Part shown: in pieces, positions 36,849-46,421 of the stretch | How positions within the stretch are numbered: the first letter of the stretch is position 1 | How the letters are laid out: each line of letters begins with the position of its first letter | Origin: Providencia rettgeri | GTDB taxonomy: Bacteria > Pseudomonadota > Gammaproteobacteria > Enterobacterales > Enterobacteriaceae | Direction of reading: 5' to 3' | Assembly: GCF_041075285.1 (NCBI RefSeq) | Contig: NZ_CP163512.1 | Span: forward strand, 4,092,001-4,156,000 | DNA length: 64,000 bases | Made by a program: the position numbers and the translations under genes | Notes under the pieces: generated by a model | Database searches by the model: none | What the model saw: the letters and a program-made list of their open reading frames with translations, nothing else | Told to the model about the DNA's origin: nothing

Positions 36849-36949
36849 ATAGTTATCCCTTAATAAATCAATAAATTATCTTAAATAGAACAGGCTGTAT
36901 TTTGTTCAATGGCATCATTGCAATAGGCAATGAGCAACTAAAACCTGAA

Positions 36950-36978
36950 TTGACAAATTCAGAGAATGGCACTATAAA
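36950..36978 (+). promoter_or_regulatory. soxR: Sigma-70 promoter of soxR
   Basis: TTGACA (36950-36955), 17-bp spacer, TATAAA (36973-36978). The start of transcription falls inside the SoxR box (36980-36997), so bound SoxR should hinder its own transcription. Confidence 0.75.
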
Positions 36979-37001
36979 ACCTTAAGTTAAGTTGAGGTCA
37001 A
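36971..37001 (-). promoter_or_regulatory. SoxR-activated promoter (19-bp spacer) and SoxR box for the efflux operon
   Basis: On the minus strand: -35 TTGACC (37001-36996), exactly 19 bp, -10 TATAGT (36976-36971). The over-long spacer is the hallmark of MerR-family activated promoters. It contains the imperfect palindrome CCTTAAGTTAAGTTGAGG (36980-36997), 7 of 9 positions symmetric and very close to the SoxR box of soxS. Confidence 0.85.
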
Positions 37002-37017
37002 GTAAAGGTAAACAGAA

Positions 37018-37515
37018 ATGGCAGATAAAGACACGAAAACGATAAAACCCCAAGAAAAAAGTGGGAAAAAAATCGATTTTTCAAGAGCTTTAACCGTCGG
37101 TGAAGTCGCAAAACGTTCAGGGGTTCCTGTTTCAACGGTGCATTTTTATGAATCAAAAGGGCTGATCCAAAGTACACGCACACAAGGAAATCAACGGCGA
37201 TTCCATTCGGTGGTATTGCGCTATATTGCGATTATTAAAGTAGCCCAAAGTACCGGGATCCCATTGCAAGAAATTCAGGATGCATTGGGGCGCTTTCCTG
37301 CTAATAGTGCGCTCACATCGGAACAGTGGAAAGAAATGTCCACACAATGGCGAGTGTCGTTGGATAAACGTATTCGGCAGTTAACACGTTTACGTAATGA
37401 ATTGGATAACTGTATTGGTTGCGGTTGCTTATCATTAAGTGATTGCCCACTGCGTAATCCTGATGATGTATTAGGCAAAAAAGGTCCTGGAGCACGAATT
37501 TTAGAGCGCCCTTAA
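37018..37515 (+). CDS. soxR: Redox-sensing regulator SoxR
   Basis: 165-residue MerR-family activator. N-terminal winged HTH ([26 protein letters not shown], in parts ~25-50; [18 protein letters not shown]), a dimerisation helix (~95-130) and the [2Fe-2S] cluster motif C132-x2-C135-x-C137-x5-C143 followed by PLRNPDD. Oxidation or nitrosylation of the cluster activates target promoters. About 20 extra N-terminal residues precede the HTH. It diverges from a MexGHI-like operon rather than from soxS, the arrangement of non-enteric SoxR regulons that answer redox-cycling compounds. Confidence 0.94.
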   Translation: MADKDTKTIKPQEKSGKKIDFSRALTVGEVAKRSGVPVSTVHFYESKGLIQSTRTQGNQRRFHSVVLRYIAIIKVAQSTGIPLQEIQDALGRFPANSALTSEQWKEMSTQWRVSLDKRIRQLTRLRNELDNCIGCGCLSLSDCPLRNPDDVLGKKGPGARILERP

Positions 37516-38370
37516 AGCGCGCTAAGATAACGCCTTACCATTAATCACAATTTCATTTTTTGGATAGCTACGGCTAGCTACGGCTAAAAGTGGCTATTTA
37601 TTTTCATATATCATCGCCTTATGGGTTACATTGTGGCACTGCCTTTTGGTTTATTCAGGCAAACTCGTATAGTGACCCAATTCTAAATAAGAAAAAATAC
37701 GAGTTTATTCCACCAATCCTTCAATTCGTTATACTAATCCACAAGGATAGTTATTTACCGGAATATGGGGCAAACACGTAGAAGCCAGAAATTTATTTAA
37801 AATCTTCAATTCTTTTTTAATCATTGCCAGAATTTTTTGTATTCGATGCAATATAGGGTTAACTTATAGGGTGTTTTTCATAGTTAATTATACGTGGATA
37901 TATAAATTGATATATTTGTTAATTAATATAACCAAGTATAATCACGTATGTGATTTAATTAGTTGAATGAGTGTTTGATTTTTTTATTTAATATATATCA
38001 AAGGGTTTTTACTTATTATTCAACAAGGGGATTTACTTATTGCATTACAATGTGATTCTTTATTTTCTCAAATAATTAAGTTTTATATCTAATTGTTTTC
38101 AAAGGTTATTTTTATTGCAGCGGATTATTTTGTAATAAATTTAAAATAAATAATTTTATTTACATTTAAATTATGTATTATTATGAGTGTCATCCAGACA
38201 TTAACTGTGTAAATCTGGTTGTGTAGTGCGGTATTTAAATAAATATTAGTTTTCAAAGTATTAAAATAGAAACATTTGCTAACATATGTCGATGGTCAAA
38301 TATAATGATGAGGTGTTTTTTTAATTAACGATTTGGCATTTGTTTTATAATTTAATTAAAGGAATTTACC
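37516..38370. other. Long gene-free, AT-rich stretch upstream of the fimbrial operon
   Basis: 855 bp. The first ~270 bp holds a small direct repeat (GCTACGGCTA twice at 37567-37586) and a GTG-initiated 63-codon frame with no coding character. The rest is strongly AT-rich, as expected for a silenced fimbrial promoter. I found no recombinase gene and no convincing pair of inverted repeats marking an invertible promoter. Confidence 0.5.
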
Positions 38371-38997
38371 ATGAAAAAACTATTATTAACCGTATTTATT
38401 ACTACTAGCTGTTTATCTATTAATTCATTTTCAGCAACAGATAAAGTCGCGGGTGGGCAGGTTAACTTTTATGGAAAAGTTACTGATATTTCTTGTACGG
38501 TATCAGTGGATGGACAAGGAAGTAATGCTAGCGTGTATTTAGCGCCAGTTTCAATTAAAGAAGTTAGAGCCGCCGCGGCACATACCTACTTAAAACCGAA
38601 ATCATTCGTGATTGATATCACAAATTGTGCGCAGACAGCAACGTCAACTCGTGCAGATGTGGATGTGACATTAGACATGAATAGAATTGGGGTTTATTGG
38701 GATGGTGGTAATATATTACAAAGTCCGCCAGCAGGAGCTGAAGGGTATTTAGCTAATACTGAATCAACGGGCGCGCAAAATATTCAGTTAGTACTTGCGA
38801 CAAAAGGCGATCCTTCCTTGTTAAGCACCAAAATTATTCCTGGTGATCCCGGACAAGCAACAGTCACAAGTGATTTAAACGCCATTAAAGATGGTGCTCG
38901 CTTTACCTATTTCATTGGTTATGCAACGTCAACACCTCAAACTGTCTCGACGGGGTTAGTTAATAGCTATGCGACCTATGAAATAACCTATAGATAA
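38371..38997 (+). CDS. Chaperone-usher fimbrial major subunit
   Basis: 208 residues. Signal peptide ~1-22 ([19 protein letters not shown]). The mature part starts [21 protein letters not shown], a pilin pattern with the first Cys paired to a later one (DITNCAQT). The C-terminal strand ends [10 protein letters not shown] with the penultimate Tyr of pilins. RBS AAAGGAATTTACC. It is polymerised by donor-strand exchange through the chaperone and usher encoded next. Similar in layout to type 3 (Mrk)-like operons. A hairpin after the gene likely lowers downstream expression. Confidence 0.88.
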   Translation: MKKLLLTVFITTSCLSINSFSATDKVAGGQVNFYGKVTDISCTVSVDGQGSNASVYLAPVSIKEVRAAAAHTYLKPKSFVIDITNCAQTATSTRADVDVTLDMNRIGVYWDGGNILQSPPAGAEGYLANTESTGAQNIQLVLATKGDPSLLSTKIIPGDPGQATVTSDLNAIKDGARFTYFIGYATSTPQTVSTGLVNSYATYEITYR

Positions 38998-39023
38998 TGA
39001 CTTATAGGCTTATTTGTTATCTG

Positions 39024-39051
39024 AAGCGGTAGTCTTAGCTACCGCTTTTAA
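39024..39051 (+). terminator. Intercistronic hairpin after the major pilin gene
   Basis: AAGCGGTAG / CTACCGCTT perfect 9-bp stem (39024-39032 with 39039-39047), loop TCTTAG, followed by TTTA. Placed between pilin and chaperone genes, it is probably a leaky terminator or mRNA stabiliser setting pilin excess. Confidence 0.8.
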
Positions 39052-39061
39052 GAGGGGGCAA

Positions 39062-39766
39062 ATGAAATTATTAAAACGAGTTATCTTATTCTTAGGTTTT
39101 TTTAGCCAGTTTGTTCTGGCTGACAATATTATTGTTAACGGAACGCGTTTTATTTATTCTGAAAACGATAAAGAAATTACGGTTCAGCTAAACAATACAG
39201 CGAATCGACCTGCTGTTGCACAAATATGGCTCGATGAAGGTGATCCAAAGGCACTTCCTGAAACAATCAAAACGCCATTTCAAATCATGCCTCCTATTTC
39301 TAAATTATCAGCAGGAGGTGGACAAACGATACGTATTAAGCTGATTGATAAAGCGCAATTACCCACGGATAAAGAAACATTATATTGGTTGAATTTATTA
39401 GATATTCCTCCGATTACCAAAGCGGAAAAAAATGCGGAACAAAATATGTTGCAGCTTGCAATCCGCTCCCGTTTTAAATTTATGTATCGTCCTAATAAGT
39501 TAGGAAGTCGAGAACTTGCGCCAGAGAAGTTACAAATTTTAGGGGGAAGAGGGAGTCTTCAAATTAAAAATCCAACGCCTTTTTTTATCACAGTGACTAC
39601 CGTCAATACACAGAGCAGTACATTAAATTTAGAAGGATTTATGTTGTCGCCGAATGAAACAAAAACAATAAAAATTCGTGGGACAGTCAGTGTTGGTGAA
39701 TATCTGACGATAAATAATATTAATGACTATGGTGCAGAGGTTCCAGCAAAAATAAAAGTACAATAA
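39062..39766 (+). CDS. Periplasmic fimbrial chaperone (PapD/FimC family)
   Basis: 234 residues from the ATG at 39062, preferred because GAGGGGGCAA lies just upstream and the signal peptide then begins MKLLKRVILFLGFFSQFVLA. An upstream TTG (39014) would add a meaningless tail across the hairpin. Two Ig-like domains with family marks TRFIYSENDKEITVQLNN (N-terminal G1 region), LYWLNLLDIPP, the I-R-S-R-F-K-F-M-Y-R-P strand and the C-terminal TPFFITV. It caps pilins and delivers them to the usher. Confidence 0.9.
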   Translation: MKLLKRVILFLGFFSQFVLADNIIVNGTRFIYSENDKEITVQLNNTANRPAVAQIWLDEGDPKALPETIKTPFQIMPPISKLSAGGGQTIRIKLIDKAQLPTDKETLYWLNLLDIPPITKAEKNAEQNMLQLAIRSRFKFMYRPNKLGSRELAPEKLQILGGRGSLQIKNPTPFFITVTTVNTQSSTLNLEGFMLSPNETKTIKIRGTVSVGEYLTINNINDYGAEVPAKIKVQ

Positions 39767-39778
39767 TTAGGTACAGGG

Positions 39779-42265
39779 ATGAACATGCAAGATAAAAAAA
39801 AGAGAACTGTTTTTTTTACATTATCAATGATACCGACTTTTTTCTGGGGAAATCATGTTCACGCGGAAGAACAAAATATAGGTGAAATTTATGAATTTAA
39901 TAGTGGTTTTCTCGTAGGCGGTGAAAATAATATTGATTTAACACATTTCAATGAAAACGAGTTAGCAGAGGGGATTTATTCGCTTGATATTTATGTAAAT
40001 AAAAATTGGAAAGGACGTCATGAAATACAATTACGCCATAAAGGTAATGATGGCGTGACGGCATGTTATAACAATAAATTATTAATGAGCCTTGCGATAG
40101 ACACAAGTATTTTAAATGATACTCTAAGCCGAGATAACACTTGCAGATCATTGAAAGAATGGAGTGCAGATAATAATATTAAAGAGATCTTTGAGCCAGC
40201 CAATCTCCGATTAGATTTAACATTTCCTCAAATTTATATTATTCAATCTCAAGCTAGCTATGTGCCTCCTGAATTTTGGGATACAGGAATACCTGCATTA
40301 AACACCTCTTACCAAGCAAATTTTTATAGTAATAATCTTTCTAACTCATCAATTGACCATTATTCTATGTTCTATATGGGGGTTAATTCAGGTTTTTCAT
40401 ATAAAGGTTGGCAATTAAAACATATTGGTAATGCGGCTTGGCAAGAGGGTGATAACGTTAAGTGGGATAGTCAGCAAACATACCTACAAGCTCCTCTTGT
40501 GCCAATTAAATCGACAATGACATTGGGGCAGTTTTATACGCAGGGAAATATTTTTGATAGCATTAGTTTACGTGGAGTAAAGATCGCGACTGATGACAGT
40601 ATGTATCTTGATGGCGTATCAAATTATATCCCAGAAATACGCGGTATAGCACAAAGTAACGCGTTGGTTACAGTACGCCAAAATAATACAGTTATTTATC
40701 AAACTTCCGTCCCACCCGGCCCTTTTTATTTGCAAGACGTTAATCCATCTGGTTATGGAAATGACTTAGAGGTTACGATCAAGGAAGCTGATGGTAGTGA
40801 AAATTCATTTTCTGTACCCTATTCATCGCTGACCCAATTGCTAAGACCTAAGTTCACACGCTATCAAATTGCGGCGGGAAAGCTAGACCAAAACGCATAC
40901 CGCAACCGTCCTTATATTGTTCAGGGAACATTACAGCATGGTTATAATAATTATTTCACCTTTTACACAGGGATTAACGCCTATGATGATTATCAAGCAT
41001 ATATGTTGGGGACAGGGATTAATACAAAAATCGGTGCATTAGCCTACGATATTACAAGTGCAAAAACTAAAATGCAAAATCGTGATAAAAATGGCTTCAA
41101 GCATCAATTAACATTAAATAAATTATTTTCAGAGACAAAAACAAACTTTATTGTCAGTGGCAATATTAACTCGAGTGAGTCTTATTATGATTTAAATGAG
41201 TCATTGTATGTTATTGATAATGAAAAAAATCATACTAATAACAGCCTGAGACATGAAAAGAAAAGCATAAATTATACAATTAACCAAGAGCTACCTGATA
41301 AGTATGGTGGCTTTTATTTTACGGGGCGAATGTCCTATTATTGGGATGATAGTCGTCCAGAAAAGCAGTATCAGTTTAATTATTATAATCGCTTTAATCG
41401 CCTATCTTACTCTATCGCTTTTATGCGGCTTTATTCGGATAATAGCCATAATAAAAAAGACGATAGGATCAGTATTAATCTTAGTTATCCATTATATTTC
41501 GGTGATAACCGGCAAATATCATTGACGTCAAATACCATTTTTAACAACTCGATATTTGAGGCAACTCAGTTAGGGATTAATGGCGCTTTCGATGAGGAGA
41601 ATAATTGGGTTTATGGTATTAATTCATCGTTCTCAAATAATAGTAATAACAACATTGCACTCAATACCGCCTATCGAACCCCCTATTCTTCCTTAAATGC
41701 CAACTACAGCCATGGTAAACGCTACCGCCAGTATGGGTTAGGGGCTAATGGTTCGATGGTTATTCATTCGGGTGGCGTGACTTTTTCACCAAATACTTCT
41801 CAAACCATGGCACTCATTGAGGCTAAAGATGCTCAAGGCGCTGGCATTATGGGATCGCCAGGGACATATATTGATAGGCATGGTTATGCGTTGGCTTCTT
41901 ACATGCGTCCGTATCGTGTTAATACCATTGAAATCGATCCAAAAGGCAGTTCTGAAGATATTGTCTTCACTAACACGCTTAAAAATATCGTGCCTTATGA
42001 GGGCAGTGTCGTAAAAGTCAGCTTCGATACCAAACTGGAAAAAACTAATGTAATTGAAATAAAAAGAAATCAAGGTCAGCCATTACCTTTTGGCGCCGAT
42101 ATTAAAAATATGCAAGGTGAGTCAATTCGCAGTGTAGGGCAAGGAAGCTATGTCTTTATTACTGGAGAATATGAAGGTCAAGCCACGGTGATTTGGCAGG
42201 AAGGTGAATGTTCATTTTTTATCAATAAGAAGAGTGAATTGAATAAGGGGATAATATGCGAATAA
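39779..42265 (+). CDS. Outer-membrane fimbrial usher (FimD/PapC family)
   Basis: 828 residues: signal peptide ~1-29, N-terminal chaperone-binding domain beginning YEFNSGFLVGGENNIDLTHF, then a 24-strand barrel with plug (AQSNALVTVRQNNTVIYQTSVPPGPF is the classic plug motif, read in pieces) and C-terminal domains (GQPLPFGADI...). Cys pairs at ~95/142 and at the C-terminus. Its stop overlaps the adhesin start by 10 nt. Confidence 0.93.
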   Translation: MNMQDKKKRTVFFTLSMIPTFFWGNHVHAEEQNIGEIYEFNSGFLVGGENNIDLTHFNENELAEGIYSLDIYVNKNWKGRHEIQLRHKGNDGVTACYNNKLLMSLAIDTSILNDTLSRDNTCRSLKEWSADNNIKEIFEPANLRLDLTFPQIYIIQSQASYVPPEFWDTGIPALNTSYQANFYSNNLSNSSIDHYSMFYMGVNSGFSYKGWQLKHIGNAAWQEGDNVKWDSQQTYLQAPLVPIKSTMTLGQFYTQGNIFDSISLRGVKIATDDSMYLDGVSNYIPEIRGIAQSNALVTVRQNNTVIYQTSVPPGPFYLQDVNPSGYGNDLEVTIKEADGSENSFSVPYSSLTQLLRPKFTRYQIAAGKLDQNAYRNRPYIVQGTLQHGYNNYFTFYTGINAYDDYQAYMLGTGINTKIGALAYDITSAKTKMQNRDKNGFKHQLTLNKLFSETKTNFIVSGNINSSESYYDLNESLYVIDNEKNHTNNSLRHEKKSINYTINQELPDKYGGFYFTGRMSYYWDDSRPEKQYQFNYYNRFNRLSYSIAFMRLYSDNSHNKKDDRISINLSYPLYFGDNRQISLTSNTIFNNSIFEATQLGINGAFDEENNWVYGINSSFSNNSNNNIALNTAYRTPYSSLNANYSHGKRYRQYGLGANGSMVIHSGGVTFSPNTSQTMALIEAKDAQGAGIMGSPGTYIDRHGYALASYMRPYRVNTIEIDPKGSSEDIVFTNTLKNIVPYEGSVVKVSFDTKLEKTNVIEIKRNQGQPLPFGADIKNMQGESIRSVGQGSYVFITGEYEGQATVIWQEGECSFFINKKSELNKGIICE

Positions 42266-43251
42266 TATATTTATATTATTTTTCTGCTGTTTTTGCGATC
42301 AGTGCACCTGCATTGGCCGATTGTACTCGTTTTTCAGTTCCTCCCGTTGATATTAATATGGAATTAGGCCGTGTTGTTGTAAACCCCGATCTCCCTGTTG
42401 GAACAATTATCCGTGAACGGACATGGAGCATGGATACAGCAACAGTACCATGGGGGGAATGCACTGGCGGGACAGTTTTAGATGCTAAGATTGTGGTTAA
42501 TAAACCGATGTCTGGGGATAATATTATTGAAACGAATGTTCCAGGAATCGGTCTTAGGTTTGTTCGCAATGCGGAGGCCAGTGACATTAAAATCACCTAC
42601 CCAGGGCATTTTACCATCCCAGGGAAAGGCGTAAAAAATGTCGTTTTAGCGGGGTCAACATTTACTATTCAAGTTATAAAAACAGCTGAAGTTACAGGTT
42701 CAGGCTCTATCCATCAAGGTGAATATACCCGTTATGGATATTTACCCGACTCAGTATCACCAGCACTGATTACTCGATTGACGGCGGATGCGATTACGAT
42801 TATTTCTCCTTCTTGTAAGATAACCTCGGGTGTCAATCAAAATGTCATTATGCGTTCAGTGAAAAAAAGTGAATTTTCTGGTTTAGGCTCTGTGGCGGGA
42901 GCGACACCGTTTTCGATTAATATGTTATGTAGCGGTGGTGTAAACAGTGCGAATACATCAAATATCTATATGTCCTTCAATGGTGAGCTTGCGGCAGATA
43001 CGACGAAAAGCCAAGGTGTGCTAAAAAATAACTCGACTGAGCTTCAAGCGGCTGATGGTGTTGGAGTGCAAATTTTAACAGCAGAAGATAAACCGTTAGA
43101 ATGGGACAAAGAATATTTGGTGGGGAGTGTTGGAATACAACAGGAAAAAGCAATAAATCTTAATTACATAGCAAAATATTATCAATATAAAAAAGAAATA
43201 TCACCCGGTAAAATTCAAGCTAAAATGATATTTAATATATCTTACGATTAG
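42256..43251 (+). CDS. Fimbrial tip adhesin (MrkD-like two-domain)
   Basis: 331 residues; signal peptide ~1-21 (YYFSAVFAISAPALA). The N-terminal lectin-like domain (~22-185) has Cys at DCTRFSV and GECTGG. The C-terminal pilin domain begins around SPSCKITSGVNQNVIMRSV and ends KMIFNISYD with the pilin-type final strand. The two-domain layout, last position in the operon and overlap with the usher gene mark it as the tip adhesin. The receptor is not predictable. Confidence 0.83.
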   Translation: MRIIYLYYFSAVFAISAPALADCTRFSVPPVDINMELGRVVVNPDLPVGTIIRERTWSMDTATVPWGECTGGTVLDAKIVVNKPMSGDNIIETNVPGIGLRFVRNAEASDIKITYPGHFTIPGKGVKNVVLAGSTFTIQVIKTAEVTGSGSIHQGEYTRYGYLPDSVSPALITRLTADAITIISPSCKITSGVNQNVIMRSVKKSEFSGLGSVAGATPFSINMLCSGGVNSANTSNIYMSFNGELAADTTKSQGVLKNNSTELQAADGVGVQILTAEDKPLEWDKEYLVGSVGIQQEKAINLNYIAKYYQYKKEISPGKIQAKMIFNISYD

Positions 43252-43718
43252 TAAAAACCCATATATAAACCGACAAATTATACTGACACTAAGATAGCGA
43301 ATATTTTAGTGTCATTTTTTTGGGGTAAATAAATTACTTATTTTTAAAAATATGCTTTTAATATCAAAAGATTATTTTTTTTGTTCTTTTTATTATGCAT
43401 CTGTTTTTACGCTTAATAAGTAATTGAGATTGACCAAATGTAATAATTTATTAAAAACTGTATTGACTTATTAATTTAACTTAGTATCATTCTGCGTCGA
43501 AATATAGACCAATTATCAATGTTGTTTTAAATACGTATCTATTCTTATATCAGATACACTCTTGGCTATTTGTTGAATTATCTTAATTGTTTTGATGATA
43601 TTTTATTGAGATTGGTGATTTGTAATCATGGTAACTGATTGATTGCAAAGTAAATATTTTGATTCAAGGTAAAGTCGTTACAAGGTTAAGATTAATTTAT
43701 CAAATAGAGTAAGCTATA
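43252..43718. other. AT-rich intergenic region after the fimbrial operon
   Basis: 467 bp. Contains the operon terminator (43284-43321), otherwise very AT-rich DNA that should carry the promoter of the 98-codon fimbrial-like gene. Nothing further seen. Confidence 0.5.
43284..43321 (+). terminator. Terminator of the fimbrial operon
   Basis: TGACACTAA / TTAGTGTCA 9-bp stem with 13-nt loop and seven T, 33 bp after the adhesin stop. Confidence 0.9.
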
Positions 43719-44015
43719 ATGAAATATATCATTTTTATATTTTTTTCTTTTTTTTCAATATTTACATACAGCATTGAAAATAACGGAGGAATAGTGAATT
43801 TTGGTGGGTATGTGTTTGAAAGTCCTTGTGAATATAATAGAGATTATAACACATTAATATTGACCTGTTATGAAAAAGGAAATGATAAGAATTATTATTT
43901 CCAACTGTCTTCATTAAATGAAAATAGAAAAAACATAAATTCTATAAAAATATCAGAGATCAATTTATCGAAGGTATTACAAGGTTCAGCAATTACCACT
44001 ATTTCTTATAGGTAA
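43719..44015 (+). CDS. Orphan miniature fimbrillin-like protein
   Basis: 98 residues with a signal peptide (IIFIFFSFFSIFTYS, ~4-18). The mature start ENNGGIVNFGGYVFESPCEYN copies the opening of pilin subunits (G-G-x-V-x-F-x-G-x-V-x-E-x-P-C), a second Cys is in LILTCYEKG, and the end ITTISYR keeps the penultimate Tyr. At ~80 mature residues it is about half the size of normal pilins, so it lacks several strands. It may be a degenerate minor subunit or a terminator-type subunit. It lies 467 bp after the operon terminator, so it is transcribed separately. Confidence 0.65.
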   Translation: MKYIIFIFFSFFSIFTYSIENNGGIVNFGGYVFESPCEYNRDYNTLILTCYEKGNDKNYYFQLSSLNENRKNINSIKISEINLSKVLQGSAITTISYR

Positions 44016-44674
44016 AAATATCTATAAATAATGTATCACTAAATAGATATATATTAATTTAATTTCATTTTTGTCTCTATATTAGATCCCCCCTCGCTAG
44101 GTTAAATAAATGAGGGGGAGTTTTTTAATATAAGATTACACACAGCATTTTGTTATTATTCATTGTGTTAATTAGCTAATAAACAAGGTTATTACGCTTT
44201 TTATATTTTGGCATAGTGATCTACCATCTCGTTGTTTGTATTTTGCACTAAAACGCCTTAGACGAGCGTTGCACCTATGACATTGGTGATCTCATCTACT
44301 GTAATCGACGTTTTCAGTAGAATGCGGTTAACTGAGCCCATAGTTTGCTGGGTCTAAATGAAAAAGCAAAAAAACGTGAGTGGAAAATTGAAAGATATCT
44401 TTAAAAACTCAATTAAATAATCAGTTAATGATGGTTTGGATGATGAATTTACCTCAAACGGTATCTTTCTATATCATAACTATATTTATTATTAATTATC
44501 AAATGGATAAATAATTTGGCTATAGGTGGTGAGAATGTCGATAGAAGTGGTAACATAATGATAGATAGGTGGTTTCTGAATTTTAACTTTTTTACATCTG
44601 ATAATTAATTGCTACTTTACATTGATTCAATTTATCTATTAACTTTACTACTGATAATTAATGATTAGCTAAAT
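44016..44674. other. Gene-free stretch upstream of the antiporter gene
   Basis: 659 bp. After the terminator at 44089-44126 there is ~550 bp of AT-rich DNA without a convincing gene. A weak translated stretch around 44290-44420 is interrupted and resembles nothing I recognise. Confidence 0.5.
44089..44126 (+). terminator. Terminator after the small fimbrillin gene
   Basis: CCCCCTC / GAGGGGG stem (44089-44095 with 44112-44118), followed by AG and six T. Confidence 0.88.
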
Positions 44675-46333
44675 ATGGAGCAATCAATGTCAGTAGTGAC
44701 ACTTGTACTTGTTTTTTTACTTGCGGTTATTGTGAGTGTATTTATCTCGCGATTGCTCAAAGATATTATTCCGTTACCACTTATTCAGATAGCATTGGGC
44801 GCAGGGCTGTCTCTGTATGGTTTTACGGTTGAATTTGAGCCTCACTTGTTCTTATTCTTATTTATTCCACCATTGCTATTTCTTGATGGCTGGCGTATTC
44901 CAAAAGAAGCATTATTCCAAGAAATAAAACCGATTATGTCGTTAGCGATAGGCCTTGTGGTGGTCACCGTTATTGGCATGGGGTTCTTTATTCACTGGTT
45001 AATCCCTGCAATTTCATTGGCCGTTGCATTTGCTCTTGCGGCGATATTGTCGCCGACTGATCCGGTTTCCGTTTCTGCCATGACGGTTAACTCCCCACTT
45101 CCATCGCGAATGGCGCACATTTTAGAAGGTGAATCGCTACTTAATGATGCGACAGGGTTAGTCTGCTTTAGTTTTGCTGTTATGGCTGCATTAACCGGAA
45201 CCTTTTCCCTTGCTTCCGCTGCTGGGGAATTTGTTTTTGTTGCATTAGGTGGGATTTTAATTGGTTTGTTGGTCGCTTGGGCCATTGGCTGGATAAACCA
45301 ATTCTTGGTTAAGCGTACCGGTGAAGAACCCGCTATCCAGATCATGATTAGCCTATTGATGCCATTTACCGCGTATTTGCTTGCGGAACATTTGCATGTG
45401 TCGGGTATTTTAGCCGCAGTAGTTGCGGGGATCGCCATGCACTATGAGAAAATTGCCGGGCGTATGCAGGCAGCGACACGCATGCAGAGTAAAGCGGTTT
45501 GGGATACCGTTCAAACAGCCCTTAACGGGATGATTTTTATTTTACTGGGCGAACAATTACCGGGTATGTGGGCCAATATGCCAGAGGTTGCACAAGCTGC
45601 GGGGGCGAGCCATCCTTGGATGCTATTTGCTTATGTGGCCATCATTACGGTGGCTCTGGCGATTTTGCGTTTTGGCTGGGTTTGGATCTCAATGACGTTA
45701 ACCGTATTCCATAACCGTCGCCGTGGTAAAGAAGCGGATGTGGTTCATATTCGTATGATGGCGGTTATGGCGACGGCGGGGGTGCGTGGTGCGATTACAT
45801 TAGCGGGTATTTTAACGCTGCCACTATTAATGCCAGACGGATCTTTATTCCCAAATCGTGATGTCGCTATTTTCTTAGCGATGGGCGTTATTTTGTGTTC
45901 ATTATTGATTGCCAGTATTGCATTGCCGATTTTAACGAAAGGCTTAGTACAGGATTTACCGTATGATAATGACGAAATTCGTGCTCGTTTAGCACTCAAT
46001 GAAGCGGCTATGGCGCATTTGCGTGAGTTAATGAATCACCCTTCGGAGGATATGGATGAAATTGCCATGCGTACCGAGGTTGGGGCGCAGTTGTTAGAAA
46101 TTTATGGCCGACGACTGGATAATACCGATGAAACTGAATCTGATGTCTATGATTTACATCGAATGATAGAAATGGAACGGGAGATGTCTCGCTCAGCACT
46201 GAAAGCGAAACGCGATGCGTTATACCAAATGCGCAAAGGGAAAAACATCAATGAGCGCGTTTACCATCGTTTGCGTGATGAGCTGGATTTAAAAGAAGAA
46301 ACGTTAAATCATCATAAAAGTGGTAAACATTAA
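44675..46333 (+). CDS. CPA1-family Na+/H+ antiporter (YjcE/NhaP-like)
   Basis: 552 residues: 12-13 TM segments then a ~120-residue cytoplasmic helical tail. Motifs: LFIPPLLFLDGWRIP, AILSPTDPVSVSAM (transport site), LEGESLLNDATGLV with the conserved Asn-Asp, AEHLHVSGILAAVVAG and AGVRGAITLAG. Closest in my memory to E. coli YjcE. It exchanges Na+ or K+ for protons across the inner membrane. Start: ATG at 44675 or 44687 (MSVVTL); both are feasible and the ribosome site is weak. Confidence 0.88.
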   Translation: MEQSMSVVTLVLVFLLAVIVSVFISRLLKDIIPLPLIQIALGAGLSLYGFTVEFEPHLFLFLFIPPLLFLDGWRIPKEALFQEIKPIMSLAIGLVVVTVIGMGFFIHWLIPAISLAVAFALAAILSPTDPVSVSAMTVNSPLPSRMAHILEGESLLNDATGLVCFSFAVMAALTGTFSLASAAGEFVFVALGGILIGLLVAWAIGWINQFLVKRTGEEPAIQIMISLLMPFTAYLLAEHLHVSGILAAVVAGIAMHYEKIAGRMQAATRMQSKAVWDTVQTALNGMIFILLGEQLPGMWANMPEVAQAAGASHPWMLFAYVAIITVALAILRFGWVWISMTLTVFHNRRRGKEADVVHIRMMAVMATAGVRGAITLAGILTLPLLMPDGSLFPNRDVAIFLAMGVILCSLLIASIALPILTKGLVQDLPYDNDEIRARLALNEAAMAHLRELMNHPSEDMDEIAMRTEVGAQLLEIYGRRLDNTDETESDVYDLHRMIEMEREMSRSALKAKRDALYQMRKGKNINERVYHRLRDELDLKEETLNHHKSGKH

Positions 46334-46354
46334 CCTAATTTATTGAGATGATAG

Positions 46355-46385
46355 AAGGCCTGAAAGTGATAATTCAGGCCTTTTG
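46355..46385 (+). terminator. Terminator of the antiporter gene
   Basis: AAGGCCTGAA / TTCAGGCCTT perfect 10-bp stem plus T-run. Confidence 0.93.
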
Positions 46386-46421
46386 ATTAGGTAGGGTAAA
46401 CATGTCATCAGGGAGATACAC

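Noticed and set aside
37590..37781. 63-codon open frame between soxR and the fimbrial operon
   Set aside because: GTG start without a ribosome site, no recognisable domain and no coding-like composition; treated as chance.
37782..38370. Invertible fimbrial promoter (MR/P-like phase switch)
   Set aside because: No convincing inverted repeat pair and no tyrosine recombinase gene nearby.
44290..44420. Possible gene remnant upstream of the antiporter
   Set aside because: Frame is interrupted and resembles no family I know; not enough to call a pseudogene.
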